Origin: Meconema thalassinum
Taxonomy: Eukaryota; Arthropoda; Insecta; Orthoptera; Tettigoniidae
Length of the DNA: 64,000 nucleotides
Assembly (NCBI GenBank): GCA_946902985.2
Contig: OX336393.1
Span: forward strand, 364,356,779-364,420,778
Reading direction: 5' to 3'
Part shown: positions 53,426-61,781 of the stretch, one piece after another
How the letters are laid out: each line of letters begins with the position of its first letter
Position numbering within the stretch: position 1 is the first letter of the stretch
Position numbers and translations under genes: made by a program
The notes under the pieces: generated by a model
The model's database searches: none
What the model was told of the DNA's origin: nothing
The model's input: only the letters and a program-made list of their open reading frames with translations

Positions 53426-54226
53426 AGGTGCGTTCAAAAAGTAATGAGCCGTTGGCTGGAATGCGCAAACCGGTGATGACATCGGCTAATCGTGGCGTGT
53501 GTAACGAGGTGTGGTTCCGACCAGAGCATGGAAGGTCACAGCCCGTCGCTCGAGGGCACGCGTACACGTCACGTGACGATACAAAGCGAGCAGCAGCATG
53601 CATCAATCGTCCAACTAAGACAAAGCCAGTAGGCCATTCGACATGCTTCCTGGTGTGGTTGAAGACTGTGGGGCACCCATTGGGCACACACTTTCTGCAA
53701 GTGCAGTCGTTCCTTCATGATGGTGTGCACACTTCCGACGCTCAATCCGACCACGGTGGCTATGGCGTTCACTGTCACTCGTCGGTCCTGAGTAATGAGT
53801 GCATCAACCAGCTGGACGTTGTCATCGGTAATGCAGGGGGGGGGGGGGGGCGGGGTGCTCCAGACTGGGCATCATCGGCTAATGACACCCGTCCTTCCCT
53901 GAAGCGTTTATACCACGCCTTGACCCTTGCGATGAATGTCCGTTCCTCCTACTCCTTCTGCTGTCATAAACCGATCAACACCTCTTTGCTCTTCGTTTGA
54001 CGCCTCCATGTCACTGTTTGCAATGCGACTGGCAGCGTTGGACGATTGATGCATGCTGCAGCTTGCTTTGTATCGTCACGTGACGTGCACGCGTACCCTC
54101 TAGCGGCGGGCTGTGACCTTCCACGCTCTGGTCGGAACCACATCTTGTTACACACGCCACGATTAGCCGATGTCGTCACCGGTTTGCGCATTCCAGCCTC
54201 CGGCTCATTACGTTTTGAACGCACCT
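53426..54226 (-). mobile_element. mariner-like element with ~187-bp inverted repeats
   Basis: aggtgcgttcaaaaagtaat at the left and its complement at the right (attacgttttgaacgcacct) start arms that match as far as atgcatcaatcgtcc, about 187 bp. TA flanks the tips (53424-53425 and 54227-54228). The interior holds a transposase N-terminal remnant on the minus strand. Such long arms are unusual for mariner. Confidence 0.85.
53640..53990 (-). pseudogene. mariner transposase N-terminal remnant
   Basis: Minus-strand translation gives VKAWYKRFREGRVSLADDAQ, a break at a run of 12-13 C (about 53837-53849), then RRVTVNAIATVVGLSVGSVH, TIMKERLHLQKVCAQWVPHS. These are the two HTH parts and the KVCAxWVP linker of mariner transposases. 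The catalytic domain is missing and the homopolymer shifts the frame. Confidence 0.7.
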
Positions 54227-54299
54227 TATACTATTACGGTGTGGGTGAGAAGAGAGGTTGTGGAAATCAATTTTTAAAAGAAGAATACAACTTACAGGC

Positions 54300-54500
54300 C
54301 TTCTATTGAGACGTGCAGGAATCCTGAACACAATCAGAGGCGAATGTTGATGAAAAAAGCCCTAGAGGAAGACCACACCTGAGGTGTATGGATCAAATTA
54401 AGGAAGATGTGGGATACAAGACCTACAGAGAAATGAAGAGCAAAGTGGAAAGGCGTGAAGAGTGGAGATTTGCTCCAAACCAATCCTTGGATTGACCACT
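54300..54500 (+). pseudogene. LINE ORF2 terminal fragment
   Basis: Plus-strand words such as RRMLMKKALEEDH and a later WIKLRKMW.. region with frameshifts resemble the extreme C-terminus of non-LTR element proteins. Too short and broken to assign a clade. Confidence 0.4.
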
Positions 54501-55060
54501 AGAGAAGAAGACTATTACGGAATGGTGACGTATCTTCATAATAGACCTAATATTTCTTTCGTGTTTAATCTTACGAATTTGCCTTGCCACTGTTATGAAT
54601 TAGAACCGGTGTCCCTCTAACTCGCTGCAGCATAGCGTGACTTCTACTTTGCGCTGCAGGATTGGTGATAAGATTTTTACAGCCTGCATAAGTTTGATTT
54701 AGATAAGTATATCTGACCACAAAATCCATCTACGTGTAAATTAAATTTTTTTAACAATAAATGTTCATTCGGAATTTACTGTTACAAGGTCTGATGCAAA
54801 CTGACGTGTTCCAGAAACGCAACTTCTTGACCATAAATAGCTTCAAATCCGCATAATGAAGTCAAGTTCAGAGGATTTTCGTAAGAAAGTTGACGACGAA
54901 GTATAATTCATTCGCTTTTTTTCATTTCCTATCTTTAGTCGACAAATGCACGTCTGATGCATTATATTGTAACTTCGAGTTACCATTTTCGATCTTAACG
55001 TAGATCAATAGTATTGTTAAAGCGTAATTCAGGAAGTGTTTTTAAACTAGAAACTGAACA
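54501..55060. other. unassigned sequence
   Basis: No recognised feature. Confidence 0.4.
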
Positions 55061-55250
55061 TTCAGACCAGCCACTGTGGCAGAGAGCACTAACGCGCAAA
55101 CTCATGCCACACTGGCATCGGGAGAGCGTGAGTTCGAATTCCACCGTCCTGAAAATGGATTTCGTAATTTCCCATTTTCACCACCAAGCTAATGACGGGA
55201 CGGTTCCTTTCAACAGGTCCACGACTGTCTTTCCTGACCTTTCCTTAATT
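55061..55250 (+). repeat. SINE-I copy
   Basis: tRNA-like head gccactgtggcagagagcac with B box gagttcgaattccacc, then tttcccattttcaccacc. Same family as 9641 in opposite orientation. Confidence 0.65.
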
Positions 55251-55369
55251 ATACCCAAGTTAGCAGTTACCTGGGCAATCGACCTGTCATCTTCCTCAGA
55301 CAGTTATATCTGCTGACAAAGTGTGTTCAGCTACCAGACACTGTCCTTGAGACGAAACCGAAATGAACG

Positions 55370-56130
55370 ACATTTGGTACAGAGGTAGCACTAGCTAAGG
55401 GCCCCTCAGTGTCATGTTTTATATTGCCACCATCTTTACCAAAACTTAATGGCATCCGTACGAATTATGCTAACAACCAAAACTTATTGGCGGCCACTCA
55501 AATGGTCAAAACGTAACATTAAATTACGTCCAAACTAATCATCGGATATTTTCCAAATTTGGTAAAAACATACCTTAATATGAGACGCGTCCTTTGCCCA
55601 AACTACAAGGTCATCAGTCGTACCGTTCAAAGATGGCGTCCGTATGAATTAAGCAAGCATTATAATTTATAACTTAGGACCCACCAATTCCGATTATCGA
55701 GCCGAGGGTGGTTTCAGCTATCCTAAAGGACGTGGCCCGTTGTTTATTATAATGATATATTCTAATATTACACTTTATAAGTGACTAAAAAGAGCTGATC
55801 CATCTGTCACATGACAAGATGGCAGCTGACCTCTCGTGCCTGTCCTATATTTCAGTAGTTTGAGTATGTTGCATGCGATATATTCTACTGATCGATATAA
55901 TATAAACATTGTATGAAATTATTTATAATAAAGATGTACTGCAGTGAAGAAATCATTTATTTCAAGACATTATTTGCTAACACGTTGTATCTAAGTCGGT
56001 TAATAACACTGAGATGTTATGGACATGTCTGGCTCTGTGCTGAAGCGTTAGTATCTCACGAGGTCAGATGGGCTTCGAAATCCACTAGAGTTAGCTTTTT
56101 TTTACTTGAATTCTTTTACAAATGATGTGG
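55370..56130 (-). repeat. dispersed repeat, inverted partner of 16030-16760
   Basis: Read in complement it follows the 16030-16760 sequence, including gctcgataatcgga, gaccttgtagtttgg and a tRNA-like stretch (plus strand 56026-56096: gtctggctctgtgctgaagc, ggcttcgaaatcc). The (CA)n and terminal stem-loop of the first copy are missing. Confidence 0.7.
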
Positions 56131-56943
56131 ACGATCTCTCCCCACAGATACTAAATAAAATGCTATTTAGCTCAAAGGAGAGGCTAATGTATACACTCGT
56201 TTATTAATAATCACAGCCACAGCATTGAATATTATCTGCACGCTGCTGTTCTCTTGTGGGTTAGGTACGTAATTCTTATAAACAATCCACTTTGTCGTTT
56301 TTGTCGTTTCGTGACTATTACACCTACATCTTGATTGAGGGCTGATCTATTTTTCATCCTCATGCCATAAAGCAAGTTAACCGATTGGAGGACATGGCAA
56401 GTCGACAAATGGGACGATATTTCCAGGCGAGTAGTTCAGCTCTGATGATGAAGACACAGCACAGCCTGAAGCAGTCTTTGTGTGGCCAAGTCGGGGTTTT
56501 AATCCCCAAGATGAAAGAAACCAGAGACAATGAGCAAGGACAAGCAAAATGTAGATGAATCTAGACTTGGTCGGGGTTGTAGTTATCGAGACCGTTTTGC
56601 TTGTGTCATTAAACCTCTTTTCCTTGTGTTATTCACAGCTATTACCCTCCTTCAGCATAAGATATAGTTAATGGTCTGTGTTTGAAGAAGAGAAAATAGA
56701 GGCCTTCCTTCATATCGGACGCGCATCTCATTAGCCATGCTTCTTGACTTCTCTAAGTTGACTTCTTTTACCGTATTAGTTGCACTGCTTCTTGTAAAGA
56801 ATATTCCCTTTTCTTCTGTCATGTTTCCCCTACTTGCATGATAGTGTACTCCATTTTCTACGAATTATACAGTAGCCTATAGTCTTATCTGGAAAATGTA
56901 TGAGATATTTCTTTTAATCAGTCTTTAATTTGCTTATCATTCT
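56131..56943. other. unassigned sequence
   Basis: No recognised gene or repeat. Confidence 0.4.
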
Positions 56944-57180
56944 TGGCTGTCACGCCGGAGGTCCGGGTTCGATTCCCAACTCTGCCAAGAAAATTAATTC
57001 TAGTCTGAAGGATGGAACGGGGGGGGGGGGGCTCTAAGCCTCGTGAGACTAACCTGAGAAGTGGTGGGTTCGATTCCCATCTCAGGCATCCTGGAAGTGG
57101 TTTTCCACTTCTACTCCAGGCGAATGCCGGGGATAGTTCCGAAATTAAGGCCACGGCCGCCTCCTTTCCAATCCTTAGTA
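56944..57180 (+). repeat. SINE-C copy, 5' head truncated
   Basis: tcacgccggaggtccgggtt, gggttcgattcccaac B box, body gggttcgattcccatctcag and cacggccgcctcctttcc. A run of G at 57020-57031 interrupts the body. Confidence 0.75.
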
Positions 57181-57289
57181 TTCTTTTCTTCTTCTGCTTC
57201 TTCTACTGTAATGTTTGTAATTTAGCTGTAAGGCATTAGTTAGTTTTAGCCCTGGTTGTAGTTTCATGTCATATGTCGTATGCTCATTA

Positions 57290-57605
57290 AATCGTGCACC
57301 ACGACCGCTTGGGCACCTGCAGCGAGTCCGGAGAACATAGCTTCGAATCCCGGCGCTGATAGCGGCTATCCTGAGTGTGGTTTTTCCCCGGGTTTTCCGC
57401 ACTCCCTCCAGACAAATGCCGAGATAGTGCCTTACTTCAATACCCGAGTAACCCACCCCATCCCTGTCCCCAATACAGCTACACACACTACAACAGTTAC
57501 CGCATAGCTACAGCTTATCGGACACATTCAACACAGACCCAATTGCACTGGGCTGATTACCAACATGTCCCAAGCCCCCATATTGAATGAATTAACAACA
57601 ACAAA
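57290..57605 (+). repeat. SINE-H copy
   Basis: Head-like gtgcaccacgaccgcttggg with B box agcttcgaatcccgg, body gggttttccgcactccctcc and a tail related to SINE-A/C (acacagacccaattgcac, caagcccccatattgaatg), ending in (CAA)n. Confidence 0.65.
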
Positions 57606-58619
57606 TACAACAACAACAAAAATCATACCATCATCATTTCCACTCGCACTCATATCACTGGAGGCTGATAACCTGGATGTTAGGCCCATTAAAATAACAA
57701 TTATCATCATCATATTATTTTGTTCAAATGACTGAACTGTAACCTACGTGTATTTCATTTAACTTACTTGATTACAGTTGTGTCTACTGAGCCATGTGCT
57801 AATGCTCTCTGCCTCAACTGTAGCGTATCGCTGAGCGGAGAGATTTAGGAGGAATTTGCACCAACTCTGCTCCTTTAAAATATCCTCGCCACTTCTTCAT
57901 CTGGCACTAAGTAGGATACTTAAAGAATAGCTCACATTATATCTTCCTTAAAACAGAATTTATGATGATAAACCCTGAACCCATATTTTACTGTCTTCTG
58001 CGATGTATGTATAGTCTTAGGTCGCTTCCTCTAATGCTATTCATACGTATATCTATGCATGACGTAGTACAGCAGTTCTCAATCTCTGCAGATGCTGGTG
58101 GGTAAGGCTTTACAGCCCATATACGAGGGCATTTTTTCAACCTCATAAGAAAAAGGCGATTGTAAATAACATTAATTTGTAAATTACCAGTTAGTGCATT
58201 TGCCAATTCTTGATGTCATTGTAGATCATGGGGGCTAAAGACTCTATGGCTTGGCGTGGTGGTGATCGTGCACTTGTAGTTGTTTGTCTTGCCCACCCTG
58301 CATATTACAGAACCCAGATTTTTACTTCCGTCTCAATGTCTGACTTGGTGAAAACATCACTACCATAGTGACTCTGTGGACGTTCGGCTGCCAACCTCAT
58401 ACCTTGGATTCTAGGACGTCTTTGATTGAGGTCTCTGTGCGTTTCCTGTGTGCTCAGTTCATCACAATTGTGTTTCTGACATATGTCGAGTTGGAGAACT
58501 TCCTAATTTGTAGGAAGAAATTGTAGTCTTGGCTCTGATAAGTGCCTTTTCCATTTATCGTAGACCATCTCGACATAATAAGGTCACAGCAATATTATGG
58601 ACAATTTTCTTTGTCTGTA
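57606..58619. other. unassigned sequence
   Basis: (CAA)n remnants at the left; no gene recognised. Confidence 0.4.
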
Positions 58620-58726
58620 TAGCCTACAAGAGTTTAGTGCTTTTCAGTCGGTCAACACGAATGTACCCAAAAGAGATGGGTTATGCCCTAATCCTGAAAT
58701 AAATTACATGAGATTAATAAAACACT

Positions 58727-58770
58727 AGGATGACCAGTTTCGATCGTCAAGCGATCATCATCAGATCCAT
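58727..58770 (-). ncRNA. hammerhead-ribozyme-like motif
   Basis: On the minus strand: stem I GGAT/ATCC, core CTGATGA, one unpaired T, stem II GATCG/CGATC, GAAA, a two-pair stem III (AC-tg-GT) and cleavage site GTC. Minimal hammerheads of this kind are known from Penelope-like terminal repeats, where they are thought to process the RNA. Confidence 0.65.
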
Positions 58771-59428
58771 TACACTTAGGCTACAAAATCTATGTTTGAA
58801 ATACAGGTGAAAATATTTACAATATATACAATTATTTAGTTGCAGTATTGGTACTGCAACTGTCAGTGTATGCTAAATGCAGTATATATGTTAGGTGAAA
58901 TGCTAAATGGTGATAGCTATCCGGAGATTGTACTTTAGAGAGATTATATGGTTGTAAACTATGGTTAAACTATAAAATTTTTGGCTAACTACTTATCTGA
59001 TTGTCTTCCGTATTACAGCTACTCACAGTTTTCGTGCTTACTGGAACTCGCTGTGCGGTTGACTGCGGTGGTTATCTTAACGACTGGTTTTTCCCCTGCC
59101 TCCTCCCCCCTGTCCCTACGTGCTGTGGGGAGTGATAGCGATGTGTTTATGTGAGGTGTTGCCAACCTAGATAAGATGTATGTTATTGAATGAGGTGGGT
59201 CCACAACTGTTAAAGACCGTGGATTGGCCCTCGCCACGCGTGGAGCATAACCCATTCGAACTAAGCGTTGACGGTCTTATGAGGACGTCCCGGCACCTTT
59301 AATACTGCCGCGAATATGGGCCTTGGTTTATTGCAGAAGCAAAGTACATCGTACACCTGATCCAGATAACATTTACCTATTAAAAAAACCCTAAATTCCC
59401 CCCTTTTTTATCTAGCTTGGCTGTGTCG

Positions 59429-61594
59429 CTAAATTGTGTTTTGTTTTCGACAGGGTGTGTTTTTTAGTAGCGTGAAGAGGGGTGAGCTCTCCATGAACGT
59501 GTGTTCATTTAGATTGTTGGGATTGTTTCGTTTGGCTAGGTGTATCTCGATTGCTTCCTTTATGTCAAGAGCTCTGCCTTTCGATTCGTGATGGATTATT
59601 TTAAGGTCCGACTCTATGTTGGTAAAGCTGTGCCCTGCGTCACACATATGTTCGCACACGGCTGAATGTGTTCCGTATCTTATCGCATTCCTATGTTCAT
59701 TATAACGTGTGTCTACTCGCCTTCCACTCTGCCCGATGTAATTAGCTTGACAATCGGTGTCTTGGCACGTTATAGAATATACCCCTGACCTTGAATACGG
59801 GTCACGTTTATTTAGATTACTATTTAGGAGGTGCCTAGCGGTTGTGTTTTTCGTCGTGAAAGCTATCTTTATGCCTTGTTTTTTGAATAGGTTAGTGATT
59901 TTATATGTATTCGCATTCACATAGTTGAAACGCGCAAATTTTTTCTCATTACTGTCCGGTTTGGGAATCGTTTTATCTTTATTTTTATGTTTGGCTATAA
60001 TTTGATTTATTTTGCTTGGCGAGAAGTTGTTTTCCTTTGCTATTTGCATAATAGTTCTTATTTCCTTATTATAGTTGTCTTTTGACATGGGTATGTTTAA
60101 AGCTCTGTGCACCATTGAATTGAAACCCGCTAGTTTGTGCGTACTGGGGTGATTAGACTGATTGTCGATTGCATGCGAGGTTTGTGTTGCTTTCCGGAAT
60201 ATGGAATATGAAAGGTCGTTGTCTTTACGTTCAATAGTTATATCGAGATAATTTATTTTCCGGTCTATTTCGGATTCCTTAGTGAATTTGATAGAGTGGT
60301 GAAGGCTATTAATGGATTGGAGAATTGTTTCTTCGCTTGTTAGTTCAGTATCGTAGATGCAAATTACATCATCTACGTATCTTTTCCATATTACTATTCC
60401 CTTTGTTGAAGTCTTTTCTAAGAACGCATTTTTTAGTGCATTGATGAAGATGTCAGCGATTAACCCACTTAGTGGCGATCCCATTGCTAGGCCTTCTCTC
60501 TGTGTGTATATTTTATTGTCGAATTGAAACACGTTTTGGGTGAGAACGACCCTCAGTAATCTCACAATCTCTTCAATTTCTTTTACCGAATTGTTGGATT
60601 TTAAGTTGTTTTCGATAGTGTTGATTGCTTCAATAATCGGAATATTGGTGTACATGTTAGTTACGTCGAAGGATACTAACCTGAAGCTAGGTTTCATTTG
60701 TAGGGTGTTCAATGCTGTTACTAGTTCCGTTGTGTTCTTTACAGAGTTGTTTTTGTCGTTGGAAAGACGGCATTTTAAGATTTTTAGTAACTCTTTGCTG
60801 ATTTTGTAATTAGGGGCATTCCTACAATTGACTATTGGTCTCATTGGGCATTCCTTTTTGTGTATTTTTGGTTGTCCCCTCAATGACGGTATTTTCGGGT
60901 TCATGTTTATTAGTTTTGATTTTTCGGCTTTGGTCAGTATGTATTCTGTTTCTTTTAGCGCACTTTTTATTTGTTTTTGGAATTTGTTGGTGGGGTCTTT
61001 TGTTAATTCCTTGATTTCGTTGTTGTTTAGGAATTCGACTGTTTTTTCAATGTATTCTGTTTTGTTCAAAATTACTGTAGTGTTTCCCTTATCTGCTTTT
61101 GTGATGATTAAGTCGTGTTCTTTTATTTTTTGTTTCAACGACTTTATTTCTCTGAGCTGTTTGTTGTTTTGAATGTTATTGCTATCGCCCTCTTTTTTGA
61201 GGATTTTTTTGGCTTCGTTGGTGGCGAGATTTTTGGTTAATTCCCTGTCTTCTGCTGGGAGCTTGTGACTGGCTATCTCAATATCTGTGATTAACTGTTT
61301 TATATTGTGGTTCGTGTGTGCGTCTGTGCAGTTGTATTTCAAACCTTTGTCTAACATATTCATTTCACCTTGAGAAAAGGTTACGTTCGTTCTGTTGTTT
61401 ACTCTGCTGTGGAAATTGAATTCATTGTTATTCGTGTGTTGTTCGTTAGATTGATGGTTCTGTGTTTCTCCTAGTTTTCTTAATTTATTTTCTAGCGTTT
61501 CATGCTTCCTCGTTGCTCTGATTTTGATGTTGTCATGTAGGTGCTCGGTGAAGCTGTCCCATTGGGCCGCGTGCCAGAAATTACTTAGTTGCAA
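59429..61594 (-). CDS. Penelope-like reverse transcriptase / GIY-YIG endonuclease (5'-truncated)
   Basis: The 721-codon open frame encodes a single-chain retrotransposition enzyme acting on genomic DNA ends in the nucleus. Reverse transcriptase motif A is SFDVTNMYTNIP with Asp310; motif B REGLAMGSPLSG; motif C WKRYVDD with Asp408-Asp409; then INYLDITIERK. The C-terminal GIY-YIG nuclease has GVYSIT from residue 604 and NYIGQSGRR at 618-626, with Cys and His pairs (TCQDTDC; CEHMCDAGH) suited to metal binding. The frame begins at a TTG because the true start was lost: the partner copy has 95 more residues at the front. No internal stop occurs. Full length would be about 816 residues. Confidence 0.9.
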   Translation of the reverse strand: MQLSNFWHAAQWDSFTEHLHDNIKIRATRKHETLENKLRKLGETQNHQSNEQHTNNNEFNFHSRVNNRTNVTFSQGEMNMLDKGLKYNCTDAHTNHNIKQLITDIEIASHKLPAEDRELTKNLATNEAKKILKKEGDSNNIQNNKQLREIKSLKQKIKEHDLIITKADKGNTTVILNKTEYIEKTVEFLNNNEIKELTKDPTNKFQKQIKSALKETEYILTKAEKSKLINMNPKIPSLRGQPKIHKKECPMRPIVNCRNAPNYKISKELLKILKCRLSNDKNNSVKNTTELVTALNTLQMKPSFRLVSFDVTNMYTNIPIIEAINTIENNLKSNNSVKEIEEIVRLLRVVLTQNVFQFDNKIYTQREGLAMGSPLSGLIADIFINALKNAFLEKTSTKGIVIWKRYVDDVICIYDTELTSEETILQSINSLHHSIKFTKESEIDRKINYLDITIERKDNDLSYSIFRKATQTSHAIDNQSNHPSTHKLAGFNSMVHRALNIPMSKDNYNKEIRTIMQIAKENNFSPSKINQIIAKHKNKDKTIPKPDSNEKKFARFNYVNANTYKITNLFKKQGIKIAFTTKNTTARHLLNSNLNKRDPYSRSGVYSITCQDTDCQANYIGQSGRRVDTRYNEHRNAIRYGTHSAVCEHMCDAGHSFTNIESDLKIIHHESKGRALDIKEAIEIHLAKRNNPNNLNEHTFMESSPLFTLLKNTPCRKQNTI

Positions 61595-61612
61595 TTGAAT
61601 GTCGTATAATTG

Positions 61613-61760
61613 TAATGGATCTGATGATGATCGCTTGACGATCGAAACTGGTCGTCCTAGTGTTTTATTAATCTCATGTAATTTATTTCAGGATTAGGGC
61701 ATAACCCATCTCTTTTGGGTACATTCGTGTTGACCGACTGAAAAGCACTAAACTCTTGTT
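61613..61760 (+). repeat. Penelope terminal repeat of the plus-strand copy
   Basis: Runs from tggatctgatgatgatcgc through ttcaggattagggcataacc and accgactgaaaagcacta. It is nearly identical, in complement, to 58629-58775. It serves as leader of the plus-strand element and touches the broken 5' end of the minus-strand copy. Confidence 0.8.
61617..61658 (+). ncRNA. hammerhead-ribozyme-like motif
   Basis: Stem I GGAT (61617-61620) with GTCC, core CTGATGA (61621-61627), unpaired T, stem II GATCG/CGATC, GAAA, stem III AC-tg-GT, cleavage expected after GTC at 61653. Only stem I differs from the minus-strand partner, by one G-U pair. Confidence 0.65.
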
Positions 61761-61781
61761 TACTAAGGCAACACTGAAAAT

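Larger units (their letters stand above)
58620..61612 (-). mobile_element. Penelope-like element, 5'-truncated, inverted copy
   Basis: The minus-strand copy has the coding region (59429-61612) and, at its 3' side, a terminal repeat (58629-58775) carrying a hammerhead-like motif. Its 5' end is cut at 61612, where it abuts the terminal repeat of the plus-strand copy. The 61595-61612 stretch still matches the partner but no ATG remains upstream. Region 58776-59428 is 3' untranslated sequence. Confidence 0.85.

Noticed and set aside
53206..54000. 264-codon plus-strand open frame
   Set aside because: It runs across a mariner inverted repeat and the antisense of a transposase remnant, and includes microsatellite-coded residues. 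It is a chance frame.
60540..61172. 89- and 114-residue hydrophobic frames opposite the Penelope gene, and their twins at 62489-63121
   Set aside because: Antisense shadows; they recur only because the two Penelope copies are near identical.
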